Shown: positions 21,212 through 29,572 of the stretch, piece by piece
Layout of the letters: each line of letters begins with the position of its first letter
Numbering within the stretch: the stretch's first letter is position 1
Origin: an uncultured Clostridia bacterium
GTDB taxonomy: Bacteria; Bacillota; Clostridia; Christensenellales; Borkfalkiaceae
Direction of reading: 5' to 3'
Assembly: GCA_947624965.1 (NCBI GenBank)
Contig: CANQMN010000004.1
Span: 1 to 64,000, forward strand
DNA: 64,000 bases
Position numbers and translations under genes: made by a program
Notes under the pieces: generated by a model
Database searches by the model: none
Seen by the model: the letters and a program-made list of their open reading frames with translations, nothing else
Told to the model about the DNA's origin: nothing

Positions 21212-23389
21212 CTACCGCTCCCCGCGCCGATCCTTGCGCATCGTGAGCGAGATCCTGCCCTTCTTTTCGTCCGCTTCGAGCACCCAAACGGTTACGACCT
21301 GCCCCACCGAGAGCGCCTCCGAAGGGTGTTTGAGAAAGCGGTCCGAGATCTGCGAGATGTGGACGAGCCCGTCCTGATGTACGCCGATATCCACAAACGC
21401 GCCGAAATCGATGACGTTGCGCACCGTCCCCGTGAGCTCCATGCCCGGTTTCAAGTCCTTGATTTCGAGCACGTCCGTGCGGAGAAGAGAGGCGGGCAAC
21501 TCCTCGCGCGGGTCGCGCCCCGGTTTTGCGAGCTCGGCGGCGACGTCCGCGAGCGTGGGTTCGCCCACGCCGCACGCCTGCGCCGCGCGCGCCCTGCCGT
21601 ATTCCCCGATCCGCGCGGAGATGTTCCCGAGCCGCCCCGCGCGCACGTCGTCCACGGTATAGCCGAGCAGGGAAAGCAACTTCTTCGCCGCGCCGTAACT
21701 TTCGGGATGGACGGCGGTGTTGTCGAGCACCTCGTCGCTCTCGGGAACGCGCAAAAAGCCCGCGCACTGCTCGAACGCCTTCGCGCCCAGCCCCTTCACG
21801 TTGAGAAGTTCCCCGCGCGCGCGGAACAAGCCGTGCTCCTCGCGATATTTCACGACGCGCTCCGCCGTGGCGGCGTTCAGCCCCGAGACGTGCGAGAGAA
21901 GGGAAGCGGAGGCGGTGTTTACGTCCACGCCGACCGCGTTCACGCAGTCCTCCACCACGCCGTCGAGCGCGGCGGAGAGGCGGTTTTGGGGCATATCGTG
22001 CTGGTACTGCCCCACGCCGATGGACTTGGGGTCTATCTTCACGAGCTCGGCGAGCGGGTCTTGGAGCCGCCGCGCGATGGAGACCGCCGAGCGGAGATTT
22101 ACGTCGTATTCGGGAAATTCCTTCGCGCCGAGCGGGGACGCTGAATAGACGGACGCGCCCGCCTCGTTGACGATGGCATAGGAGACGTTCGCGTCCTTGC
22201 CGAGCTGTTCGATGAGCTCCGCCGTCATGCGCTCCGTCTCGCGGCTCGCCGTGCCGTTCCCGATCGCGATATGGGAGACGCCGTGCTTTTTCACGAGACG
22301 GGTGAGCGTTTGGATACATTCCCGCTTCTGCCGCTCGCCGTGCGTGGGATAGACGACCGCCGTATCCAGCACCTTGCCCGTTCCGTCCACGACCGCCACC
22401 TTGCACCCCATGCGGTAGCCGGGGTCCAGCCCCATCGTTACAAATCCCTTGACGGGCGGTTGCATGAGAAGGGGCTTCAAGTTGAGCGCGAACTGCCCGA
22501 TGGCGCCCTCCGCCGCGCTCTCGGTGAGCATGGCGCGGACTTCGCGCTCCGCCGAGGGTGCGATGAGGCGGTCGTAGGCGTCCTCCGCCGCCGCCCGCAC
22601 GAACGCCGAGGACGCGCAGGGCGTCCGCTTGACGACGCGGCGGCACACGATCCCGACGGCGGCGTCGCGGTCGGCCTCCACCGTAACTTTCAAAACGCCC
22701 TCCCTCTCGCCGCGGTTGACGGCGAGCACCTGATGCCCGCGGATCGCGCTCACCGCGGAGGAGAACGCGTAATAGTTGCGGTACACGGTGTCCTCGGGGT
22801 CCTTTTTTGCCGCGGAAGCGGAGAGCCGCCCGTATTTCGCCCAAAAGTCGCGGACCGCTTTCCGCACGGCGGCGTCGTCCGAAATGCGTTCGGCGACGAT
22901 ATCCGCCGCACCGCCGAGCGCGGACGCCGCGTCGGGGACGCCCGCCTCCGCGTTCACATATGCCTCCGCCGCGCGGAGAGGATCGGGACAGGAGGGCGAC
23001 TGCGCGAACAGCGCGTCGGCGAGCGGCTCCAATCCCCTTTCCCGCGCGACCGTCGCGCGGGTGCGCCGCTTTTGCTTGTAGGGGCGGTACAGGTCCTCCG
23101 TCTCCGCGAGCGTGGGCGCGTCGTCGATCTCCTTTTCGAGCGCGGGCGTGAGTTTGCCCTGCGCGGCGATCGCGCTCTTTACCTCCTCCTTGCGCGAGAC
23201 GAGGTTGCGCAGATAGACAAGGCGGTCGGCGAGTTTGCGGATGGTCTGGTCGTCCATCGCGCCGTGCATCTCCTTGCGGTAGCGCGCGATGAAGGGAACG
23301 GTGTCCCCCTCGTCGAGCAGGGAAACGATGTTTCCCACATATTCTTCCTTGACGCCGAATTCGGCGGCGAGCGTTTTACGGATATCCAT
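21212..23389 (-). CDS. tex: Tex-family nucleic-acid-binding protein (S1 domain)
   Basis: A 725-residue Tex homologue, a cytoplasmic RNA-binding factor related to eukaryotic Spt6 and linked to transcription. Visible domains are the N-terminal helical Tex region (EEYVGNIVSLLDEGDTVPFIARYRKE), a YqgF-like RNase H fold near 320-450 (GLDPGYRMGCKVAVVD), helix-hairpin-helix repeats near 490-560 (NTASASLLSHVSGLNAATAE) and a C-terminal S1 domain near 645-715 (GMELTGTVRNVIDFGAFVDIG). The start follows AAGGAG. It lies 55 bases after the zinc-ribbon gene with a hairpin between and no clear own promoter, so read-through from the pfl operon is possible. Confidence 0.95.
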   Translation of the reverse strand: MDIRKTLAAEFGVKEEYVGNIVSLLDEGDTVPFIARYRKEMHGAMDDQTIRKLADRLVYLRNLVSRKEEVKSAIAAQGKLTPALEKEIDDAPTLAETEDLYRPYKQKRRTRATVARERGLEPLADALFAQSPSCPDPLRAAEAYVNAEAGVPDAASALGGAADIVAERISDDAAVRKAVRDFWAKYGRLSASAAKKDPEDTVYRNYYAFSSAVSAIRGHQVLAVNRGEREGVLKVTVEADRDAAVGIVCRRVVKRTPCASSAFVRAAAEDAYDRLIAPSAEREVRAMLTESAAEGAIGQFALNLKPLLMQPPVKGFVTMGLDPGYRMGCKVAVVDGTGKVLDTAVVYPTHGERQKRECIQTLTRLVKKHGVSHIAIGNGTASRETERMTAELIEQLGKDANVSYAIVNEAGASVYSASPLGAKEFPEYDVNLRSAVSIARRLQDPLAELVKIDPKSIGVGQYQHDMPQNRLSAALDGVVEDCVNAVGVDVNTASASLLSHVSGLNAATAERVVKYREEHGLFRARGELLNVKGLGAKAFEQCAGFLRVPESDEVLDNTAVHPESYGAAKKLLSLLGYTVDDVRAGRLGNISARIGEYGRARAAQACGVGEPTLADVAAELAKPGRDPREELPASLLRTDVLEIKDLKPGMELTGTVRNVIDFGAFVDIGVHQDGLVHISQISDRFLKHPSEALSVGQVVTVWVLEADEKKGRISLTMRKDRRGER

Positions 23390-23414
23390 ATTTCTCCTTT
23401 TTTGCGTGCAAAAC

Positions 23415-23437
23415 GCCCCTTCCCGATGGGAAAGGGC
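23415..23437 (-). terminator. Weak terminator between the zinc-ribbon gene and tex
   Basis: Arms 23415-23424 (GCCCCTTCCC) and 23428-23437 pair, with only TTTT following on the minus strand. It probably ends part of the pfl transcript. Confidence 0.6.
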
Positions 23438-23444
23438 GGCTTGG

Positions 23445-23729
23445 TCAGGACCTCAAAACGACGAGCGCGACGATGACGGCGACGACCGCCGCCGCGCCGA
23501 ACACATACCCCGCGATCTTCCACTTTTTGCGAAGCTTTTCGTCCATGGGGCGGTACCCGAGCGGCGTAAGTTCCCCGCCGCAGTGCGGGCACTTCGTCAT
23601 GTGGTCGAGCGCGTCCCCGCCGCAGTGCGGACAGACGACGACATGCTTTTGCATGCGCGCCCGCTGTTTTTCGGCGCGCTTCGCCCGTTTTTGCTCCTCG
23701 TCCTCGCGGACGGTCGTTCCCTTTTTCAT
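23445..23729 (-). CDS. Small zinc-ribbon membrane protein
   Basis: A 94-residue protein. A charged, helical N-terminus (1-28) leads into a double CxxC zinc ribbon: CPHCGG (33-38) and CPHCGG (47-52). After a basic linker comes one C-terminal membrane helix (about 73-91, AGYVFGAAAVVAVIVALVV). The ATG directly follows the stop of the glycyl-radical gene, so it is in the same operon. Similar small zinc-ribbon/TM proteins are widespread and uncharacterised. No specific link to PFL is known. Confidence 0.7.
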   Translation of the reverse strand: MKKGTTVREDEEQKRAKRAEKQRARMQKHVVVCPHCGGDALDHMTKCPHCGGELTPLGYRPMDEKLRKKWKIAGYVFGAAAVVAVIVALVVLRS

Positions 23730-23966
23730 TTACATCGTCTCGTGGATGGTGCGGGCAATGACGTCGTTCTGCTGTTCGCGCGTGAGCTTGATGAAGTTGA
23801 CGGCATAACCGCTCACGCGGACGGTGAGCTGGGGATATTTTTCGGGATGCGCCTGCGCGTCCAGAAGCGTGTCGCGGTTGAATACGTTCACGTTGAGATG
23901 ATAGCCGCCGTCGCTCACATAGGCGTCGAGCATGTTGACAAGATTTTCGGTCTGCTTTTCGGACAT
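23730..23966 (-). CDS. Stand-alone glycyl-radical domain of pyruvate formate-lyase (GrcA-like)
   Basis: A 78-residue protein that corresponds to the C-terminal radical domain of PFL. It contains [36 protein letters not shown] with the radical glycine at G53, and [13 protein letters not shown]. In Escherichia coli PFL this part is fused to the core; E. coli GrcA (YfiD) is a separate, longer homologue that repairs damaged PFL. Here the preceding PFL gene stops just before this domain, and the two together give about 756 residues, the size of a whole PFL. The ORF has its own AAGGAG ribosome site 9 bases before ATG, 25 bases after the core's stop codon. It is therefore a genuine second subunit, to be activated by PflA. 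Confidence 0.9.
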   Translation of the reverse strand: MSEKQTENLVNMLDAYVSDGGYHLNVNVFNRDTLLDAQAHPEKYPQLTVRVSGYAVNFIKLTREQQNDVIARTIHETM

Positions 23967-23991
23967 ATTCGTTTTCTCCTTGATTTTATCG

Positions 23992-26028
23992 TCAGTCGTC
24001 TTTCCCGAGGGAATCGGGCGTAACAGAGAAGGTGTTGGAAATGCCGTCCCGCGCGTGGTCGTAGGGAAGTTTCGCGACCGATTCGAGCGAGGCGAGCGCG
24101 CCGCTGCTGTCCCTTCCGTGCATGGGATTCGCGCCCGGGGCGAGCGGCTCGCCCTTTCTGCGCCCGTCCGGCGTGTTGCCCGTGTTCTTCCCGTACACCA
24201 CGTTGGACGTGATCGTGAGAATGGACATCGTGGGAATGGAGCCGCGGTAAGTCGTGTGTTCCTTGATCTTATCCATGAACGTGCGCACGAGCCAGACGGC
24301 GATGTCGTCCGCGCGGTCGTCGTTGTTGCCGTACTTGGGGTAATCCCCCTCGATGCGGAAATCCACGACGATGCCGTCCTCGTTGCGCACGGGATAGACC
24401 TTTGCGTATTTGATCGCGGAGAGCGAATCCGCCGCGCAGGACAGCCCCGCGATGCCCGTCGCGAAGAAGCGGCGCACCTGCGAATCGTGCAGTGCCATTT
24501 CGAGCGCCTCGTAACAATATTTATCGTGCATGTAGTGGATGACGTTGAGGGTGTTCACGTACAGCCCCGCGAGCCAGTCCATCATGCAGTCGTACTTCTT
24601 CACGACGGTCTCGTAATCGAGCGCGCCGTCCCCCGAGACGGGCGTAAATTCGGGCGAAACTTGCAGGGGGGCGTTCGTTTTGGGGTCCTTCAAGAGCTCG
24701 TCCTTGCCGCCGTTGATGGCATAGAGGAGACACTTCGCGAGGTTGGCGCGCGCGCCGAAAAATTGCATGTCCTTGCCGACGCGCATGCTCGAAACACAGC
24801 ACGCGATGCAGTAATCGTCCCCCATTTCGGGACGCATCAGATCGTCGCTCTCGTACTGGATGGCGGACGTCTTGATGGAGGTCTCCGCACAGAATTTTTT
24901 GAAATTATAGGGGAGCTGTTTGGACCAGAGCACCGTGAGGTTGGGCTCGGGCGCGGGTCCCAAATTTTCGAGCGTGTGGAGCACGCGGAAGCTCGATTTC
25001 GTTACGAGCGTCCTGCCGTCCAGCCCCATGCCGCCGATGCTCTCGGTTACCCATGTGGGGTCGCCGCTGAACAGCTCGTTATAATCCTTCGTGCGCATGA
25101 ATTTGACGACGCGCAGTTTCATCACGAAGTGATCGATGAGCTCCTGCGCCGCCTCCTCGGTGAGCGTTCCCTCCGCGAAGTCGCGCTCGAAATAGATGTC
25201 GAGGAAGGTGGAATTTCTGCCGATGCTCATCGCCGCGCCGTTCTGATCCTTCACCGCGCCGAGATAGCCGAAATACAGCCACTGCACCGCCTCCTGCGCC
25301 GTCTCCGCGGGGCGGGAAATATCGAACCCGTACATCATCGCCATCTCTTTGAGCCGCCCGAGCGCCTTGATCTGCTCGGCGATCTCCTCCCTGTCGCGGA
25401 TCTTATCGGGCGTCATGTCCCCGTCGAGGAGCGTCTTGTCCTTCTGCTTGCACGCGATGAGATAGTCCACGCCGTAGAGGGCGACGCGGCGGTAGTCCCC
25501 CACGATCCTGCCCCTTCCGTACGTATCGGGCAATCCCGTGAGGATGTGTGCGTGGCGGGCGCGGCGCATCTCGGGGGTGTACACGTCGAACACGCCCTCG
25601 TTGTGCGTCTTGCGGTATTTCGTAAAGATCTCGCGCACCTCGTCGTCCAGCTCGTATCCGTACATGTTGAGCGCCTCTTCCGCCATGCGGATGCCGCCGA
25701 ACGGTTGGAGCGCGCGCTTGAAGGGCTTGTCCGTTTGAATGCCGACGATCTTTTCGAGACTGCGGTCGAAATAGCCCGCGTCGTGGCTGTTGACGCGAGA
25801 AACGATGTCCGTATCGGCGAGATACACGCCGCCGCGGGCGCGCTCCTCCTTGGAGAGCTCCATCACCATGTTCCACAGCTTTTTCGTCGCCTCCGTGGGG
25901 GGAGCGAGAAAGGAGCCGTCTCCCTCGTACGGCTTATAGTTGCGCTGGATAAAATCGCGCACGTTTACATTGCCTTCCGACCACTTTCCTTCCCGGAATC
26001 CGCGCCATGCCTTTTCAAACATTTCCAT
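23992..26028 (-). CDS. pflB: Pyruvate formate-lyase catalytic core lacking the glycyl-radical domain
   Basis: Formate C-acetyltransferase, which converts pyruvate and CoA to acetyl-CoA and formate. The 678 residues match PFL from the N-terminus ([24 protein letters not shown]) through the catalytic pair C410-C411 ([20 protein letters not shown]) to [15 protein letters not shown]. There the reading frame ends in TGA. Ordinary PFL has about 80 more residues including the radical glycine; these are encoded by the next gene. It cannot work alone, so it must pair with the 78-residue protein. Start choice among GTG 26031, ATG 26028 and ATG 26022 is uncertain because the ribosome site is weak. The gene follows pflA and the thioredoxin-like gene. 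Confidence 0.93.
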   Translation of the reverse strand: MEMFEKAWRGFREGKWSEGNVNVRDFIQRNYKPYEGDGSFLAPPTEATKKLWNMVMELSKEERARGGVYLADTDIVSRVNSHDAGYFDRSLEKIVGIQTDKPFKRALQPFGGIRMAEEALNMYGYELDDEVREIFTKYRKTHNEGVFDVYTPEMRRARHAHILTGLPDTYGRGRIVGDYRRVALYGVDYLIACKQKDKTLLDGDMTPDKIRDREEIAEQIKALGRLKEMAMMYGFDISRPAETAQEAVQWLYFGYLGAVKDQNGAAMSIGRNSTFLDIYFERDFAEGTLTEEAAQELIDHFVMKLRVVKFMRTKDYNELFSGDPTWVTESIGGMGLDGRTLVTKSSFRVLHTLENLGPAPEPNLTVLWSKQLPYNFKKFCAETSIKTSAIQYESDDLMRPEMGDDYCIACCVSSMRVGKDMQFFGARANLAKCLLYAINGGKDELLKDPKTNAPLQVSPEFTPVSGDGALDYETVVKKYDCMMDWLAGLYVNTLNVIHYMHDKYCYEALEMALHDSQVRRFFATGIAGLSCAADSLSAIKYAKVYPVRNEDGIVVDFRIEGDYPKYGNNDDRADDIAVWLVRTFMDKIKEHTTYRGSIPTMSILTITSNVVYGKNTGNTPDGRRKGEPLAPGANPMHGRDSSGALASLESVAKLPYDHARDGISNTFSVTPDSLGKDD

Positions 26029-26053
26029 CACCCGTAAAAATATATAGTATCGT

Positions 26054-26332
26054 CTATGCCCGCGCCTCCGCGAGCTTTGCGTCCAGCCAAAGTCCGAGGA
26101 TCTCCTCGGGCTGATATCCCGTCGCCACGGCGAAGGGCGCGCCGTCTTTGAGCACGACCGTCGCGGGGACGCGGTCCACGCCGAGCGCTTTTATGCGCGC
26201 CGCCGTCTCCGCCGAAGCCTCGATCGTCTGCAATTCCACGCCCCGTTCGCGCGTGAGTTTTCTCAAAAGGGGAAGCATCGACACGCAGTTCGCGCATCCC
26301 TCCCCGCTCACCGAAAGTACGACGACGTTCAT
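26054..26332 (-). CDS. Small thioredoxin-like protein
   Basis: A 92-residue thioredoxin-fold protein: N-terminal strand [10 protein letters not shown], active-site CANC (13-16), cis-proline in DRVPATVVL (about 56), then [12 protein letters not shown]. It lacks the WCGPC motif and is shorter than thioredoxin, nearer to glutaredoxin-like or arsenate-related small redoxins. It overlaps pflA by ATGA and precedes pflB. A role in keeping the PFL cysteines or the PflA cluster reduced is a guess from position alone. Confidence 0.8.
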   Translation of the reverse strand: MNVVVLSVSGEGCANCVSMLPLLRKLTRERGVELQTIEASAETAARIKALGVDRVPATVVLKDGAPFAVATGYQPEEILGLWLDAKLAEARA

Positions 26333-27060
26333 GATCCCTCCGCATATTTCCCGCAGCGCAGGATGCGCCGCGCGTTCTCCACCCGTTCCCGCGCGGGAGG
26401 GGCGACCCCTTCGAGCGGGTACGCGATGCCCAAACGGCGGTATTTTTCCACGCCCAGCGTGTGATAGGGCAAAACTTCCGTCCGCTCCACGTTCGGAAGC
26501 GTTTGGATGAACGCCCGCGTGCGGGCGAGCGCACCGTCGTCGTCCGTGATCCCCGGAACGAGCACGTGCCGTATCCAGACGGGCACGCCCTGCTCGCAGA
26601 GATATTCCGCGAAGGCGCGCGGCGCCTCCCCCGAACAGCCCGTGAGCGCCCTGTGCGCCTGCTCGTCGATATGCTTGATATCGAGGAGAAACAGGTCGGT
26701 GAGCGAGACGAGCCGCCCGTAGCGCGCGTCGCCGCGGCGGAAGCAGATCCCCGAGGTGTCCACGCAGGTGTGCACGCCGTTCGCTTTGAGCAGGGTAAAG
26801 AGCTCGATGAGAAAGTCTATTTGCAGCAGCGGCTCGCCGCCGCTCACGGTAACGCCGCCCTTCCCCGCGAAATAACTGCGGTATTTGAGTGCTTCCCGCG
26901 CGACTTCCTCCGCGCTCTTCTCCGAGCCGCCGCCGATCTCCCACGTATCGGGATTGTGGCAATACTTGCAACGCATGGGACAGCCCTGCATGAACACGAC
27001 GAAGCGGATCCCCGGTCCGTCCACCGTGCCGAACGATTCGTACGAATGAATGCGCGCCAT
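26329..27060 (-). CDS. pflA: Pyruvate formate-lyase activating enzyme (radical SAM)
   Basis: A 243-residue radical SAM enzyme that abstracts a hydrogen from the PFL glycine to form the glycyl radical. The [4Fe-4S] ligands are C27, C31 and C34 in GCPMRCKYCHNP. GGVTVSGGEPLLQ is the SAM-binding GGE motif, and the N-terminus IHSYESFGTVDGPGIRFVVF is diagnostic for PflA. There is no extra ferredoxin insert, as in true PFL activases. The ATG at 27060 is preceded by GGAGGGG; the upstream extension in the ORF track overlaps the leader. It is first in the operon, in the reverse of the common pflB-pflA order. Confidence 0.96.
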   Translation of the reverse strand: MARIHSYESFGTVDGPGIRFVVFMQGCPMRCKYCHNPDTWEIGGGSEKSAEEVAREALKYRSYFAGKGGVTVSGGEPLLQIDFLIELFTLLKANGVHTCVDTSGICFRRGDARYGRLVSLTDLFLLDIKHIDEQAHRALTGCSGEAPRAFAEYLCEQGVPVWIRHVLVPGITDDDGALARTRAFIQTLPNVERTEVLPYHTLGVEKYRRLGIAYPLEGVAPPARERVENARRILRCGKYAEGS

Positions 27061-27092
27061 GTCCCCTCCGCGAGGCGTTCCGCCGTACCGAT

Positions 27093-27210
27093 AATAAAAA
27101 GGCAATTTCTATCTTTCCCCCGATAAAAATTGCCCAGACGAACGGCGAAAAACGCGTCCTGCGGTCTCACGCGGTGCTCCGCTTTGTATCGTCAGATCCC
27201 GCAGGCGTTT
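27093..27210 (-). promoter_or_regulatory. Candidate ZTP (pfl-motif) riboswitch with overlapping terminator
   Basis: The leader of the pfl operon folds like a ZTP riboswitch. P1 is AAACGC (27210-27205) with GCGTTT (27155-27150). An inner stem is CTGCGG/CCGCAG (27204-27199 with 27164-27159). A loop contains CTGACG, and a small hairpin is GCGG-AGCA-CCGC (27182-27171). The conserved 3' block CGTCTGGGCA (27140-27131) is exactly that of known ZTP aptamers. GACG (27193-27190) can pair with CGTC (27140-27137) to make the expected pseudoknot; usual aptamers have GGCG. GGGCA also begins a perfect 13-bp terminator stem (27134-27122 with 27113-27101) followed by TTTTTATT. Ligand binding would therefore favour read-through. 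The 5' half is divergent, so the call is likely but not certain. Confidence 0.65.
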
Positions 27211-27222
27211 CAAGTTGTATCT

Positions 27223-27251
27223 ATCATATCACCGATATGGGGGTTTGTCAA
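27223..27251 (-). promoter_or_regulatory. Promoter of the pfl operon
   Basis: On the minus strand, consensus TTGACA (27251-27246) and TATGAT (27228-27223) are separated by 17 bp. The start near 27216 lies just before the riboswitch. Confidence 0.85.
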
Positions 27252-27421
27252 GCGAAAATCCGAATATTTTGTGGAAATTTTTTGACGCAACCACTAAATA
27301 TTGTGGTTCAAATAATTTTGAACACAATTTTCGGGCACGCGAAATTCGGGAAAACGCCTTGGACGGGCAAAGTTTCCGCGGCTTGAAAAAATTTCCGCGG
27401 ACGGTTTTTTTCGTAAAAGTC

Positions 27422-27450
27422 TTTACAAAAACGAAAAATGCGTGTATTCT
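27422..27450 (+). promoter_or_regulatory. Promoter of the DUF697 protein gene
   Basis: TTTACA (27422-27427) and TATTCT (27445-27450) are separated by 17 bp, 20 bp before the ATG at 27471. Between this and the pfl promoter (27252-27421) I see no gene. Confidence 0.5.
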
Positions 27451-27470
27451 TATAGTACGCGAGGCGAACG

Positions 27471-28505
27471 ATGAAAAAAAAGAAACAGCAGGCGGCGGAA
27501 GTTCAAACGCCCGAAACGGAAGAAAAGAAAATGACGATATACGAGTACGAGCAGAAGTACTCCAAACCCATGAACGCGCGGGGGGCGAAATTCCTCGTGC
27601 GGTTCCTTGCCGCCATCATCGGCATCTTCCTCTTTATCTGTCTCTTCTTCGTTACGATGAAGGTGTACGACATGAACGAGTACGCGGGCTACGCCGTGGG
27701 CGCCGTCGCCGTCCTCATCTTTATTTTCTTCTATATCGTACCCCTCGTGAGAATTATGCGGCTGGGACACTTCGTCACCAACGTGAACGCCTATAACGCC
27801 CGCAGCGCGCAGAAGCACAACAGGAAGGTGCGCCGCGACGTAGCCGAGAAAATTATCGACTTTACGGCGAAGGTGGAGGGCGTGGGCTGGTACGATTCGG
27901 AAGTCGTGGGGCGGCTCGCCATCGCCGTGAACACGAACGACGAGGAGAACATAAAATCTACGCTCACCGAACTTTACAAGGGCTGCGTGAAAAAATCGGC
28001 GAAACGGCTCATCGCGAAGAGCTCGCTCAAATCCGCGGCGTATTCCGCGATCTCGCAGGCGGCGAAAGTGGACACCATCCTCGTCATCGTCGTCAATTTG
28101 CAACTCATCAAAGATATCGTGTTCCTGTACGGGTTCCGCCCTTCGGACGCCCGCCTCGTGAAGATCTTCGCGCGCGTTTTGCAAAACTCCCTCATCGCCT
28201 ACGGCTTGGGCGGCGTGAGCGTGGGGAACAGCGTCGTAAAGACGATGGGCGACGCCGTGAAGGGCATCCCCCTCCTCGGCTCGGCGATCTCCGCCATCGT
28301 CGATTCCTCCATCCAGGGACTCGTGAACGGCACGCTGACGACGGTCATCGGCTACCAGACCATCCGCTACCTCAACGAGGAATACCGCTTGCAGGACATC
28401 CTCGACGGCGTGGACGTCTCCGAGACGCCCGTCGAATTGGAGGAGGCGTGCTCCGAGCTCGAAACGCAGCTCAAAAAGAAAAAGAAGCTCGCCGAAGCGA
28501 GCTGA
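27471..28505 (+). CDS. DUF697/YcjF-like membrane protein
   Basis: A 344-residue protein. A Lys/Glu-rich N-terminus precedes two membrane helices (about 43-65 and 72-95). A cytoplasmic domain follows, with the DUF697-type block KVDTILVIVVNLQLIKDIVFLYGFRP (about 200-225) and a Gly-rich hydrophobic region (AYGLGGVSVGNSVVKTMGDAVKGIPLLGSAISAI). The C-terminus is charged. DUF697 domains often accompany small GTPases, but none is adjacent. The function is unknown. A bidirectional terminator follows. Confidence 0.75.
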   Translation: MKKKKQQAAEVQTPETEEKKMTIYEYEQKYSKPMNARGAKFLVRFLAAIIGIFLFICLFFVTMKVYDMNEYAGYAVGAVAVLIFIFFYIVPLVRIMRLGHFVTNVNAYNARSAQKHNRKVRRDVAEKIIDFTAKVEGVGWYDSEVVGRLAIAVNTNDEENIKSTLTELYKGCVKKSAKRLIAKSSLKSAAYSAISQAAKVDTILVIVVNLQLIKDIVFLYGFRPSDARLVKIFARVLQNSLIAYGLGGVSVGNSVVKTMGDAVKGIPLLGSAISAIVDSSIQGLVNGTLTTVIGYQTIRYLNEEYRLQDILDGVDVSETPVELEEACSELETQLKKKKKLAEAS

Positions 28506-28536
28506 ACCGCGCAGAAATTTCCAAACGCAAAATTCA

Positions 28537-28564
28537 AAAAGGGAGGCTTTTTCGCCTCCCTTTT
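28537..28564. terminator. Bidirectional terminator between the DUF697 gene and mreB
   Basis: AAAAGGGAGGC (28537-28547) pairs with GCCTCCCTTTT (28554-28564). It lies between the converging genes and serves both. Confidence 0.85.
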
Positions 28565-28585
28565 ATCTGTTTTTTGCCCGACGCG

Positions 28586-29572
28586 TCAACGCATCGCGAT
28601 CTTATCGAAGAGCGCGGCGTTCCCAAGCGCCCTTCCGCCGCCCAAAACGATGGACATCTGCGCGTCGCCCAAAACGTGCGTCTCCATTTGCAGTTTCTTC
28701 GAGAAATAATCCTCAAACCCCGCGAGCGCCGCGACGCCGCCCGAGACGTAGATGCCGCTCTTGTAGATGGCGGCGGACACCTCCGCGGGCAGTTTTTTGA
28801 GAATGAGTTCGGTGTATTCGAGGATCTTGTCCACATACACCTGCACGGGGAAGAGGATGTTCTCCGACGAGACGAGCACGGAGCGCGGCTTCCCCGTCGT
28901 AACGTCCCGCCCGTTGACCGCCGTGCTCTGGTTGTCGTTGGGAATGAGGCTCCCCACCGTGTTTTTGAGTTTTTCGCTCGTCTGCGCGCCGATTTTGAGA
29001 TTGTAGCGGTCGGCGATATGGTCGATGATGTGCACGTCCATGTTCGAGCCGCCCACGTTGATGGTGATCCCCGCGATGATGCCGTCCAGCGAGAAGGCGG
29101 CGACGGACGTCTTCCCCGCGCCGATATCGACCGTGAACACGGGGTTGCTCTCCGAGAGGGGGACGTCCTGCCCGAGCGCGACGAGATAGGGCGTCTCGGC
29201 GAAGTTCACGCGGGAGATGCCCGCCTCCTTCGCGACGCGGTAATATTTTTCGCGCGCGCTCTCCGAAAAGCCGCAGGGGACGCAGAAGAGCGCCTCCACC
29301 GCAAAGCTCCGCCGCGTGATTTTGGAAAGAAAGTATGAAAGGAGCGCGGCGGCTTGCTTCTCGTTTGCGATCTCTCCCTCGTATACGGGGAAATTTACGT
29401 CGGTGAGTTCCGCCGTCTTGCCGAGCAGACGCTTCGCGTCGTTGCCGAACGCGCGGATCTCGCCCGTATCCCTCTGCACCGTAACGCACGTCGCCTCGGC
29501 GAGCACGATGCCGCTCCCGAGCTTGTAGATTTTCGTGACAGATGTGCCGAAATCGATGGCAAGTTTCAACAT
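28586..29572 (-). CDS. MreB/Mbl-family actin-like protein
   Basis: A 328-residue actin-fold ATPase that would polymerise under the membrane to guide cell-wall growth. LAIDFGTSVTKIY is the phosphate-1 loop, TVDIGAGKTSVAAF phosphate-2, and SGGVAALAGFEDYFSKKL the adenosine motif. Identity to classical MreB looks modest (IAGITINVGGSNMDVHIIDHIADRYNLKIG is recognisable), so it may be a divergent Mbl/MreBH or a sporulation-linked relative. No mreC or mreD follow. ATG 29572 has GGAGG six bases upstream, within the end of maf, so the genes overlap by seven bases. Confidence 0.85.
   Translation of the reverse strand: MLKLAIDFGTSVTKIYKLGSGIVLAEATCVTVQRDTGEIRAFGNDAKRLLGKTAELTDVNFPVYEGEIANEKQAAALLSYFLSKITRRSFAVEALFCVPCGFSESAREKYYRVAKEAGISRVNFAETPYLVALGQDVPLSESNPVFTVDIGAGKTSVAAFSLDGIIAGITINVGGSNMDVHIIDHIADRYNLKIGAQTSEKLKNTVGSLIPNDNQSTAVNGRDVTTGKPRSVLVSSENILFPVQVYVDKILEYTELILKKLPAEVSAAIYKSGIYVSGGVAALAGFEDYFSKKLQMETHVLGDAQMSIVLGGGRALGNAALFDKIAMR

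Noticed and set aside
20913-22844. 643-residue minus ORF over the start of tex and the repeats
   Set aside because: Out of frame with tex, runs through repeats, and is Arg/Gly-rich; typical of GC-rich shadow ORFs.
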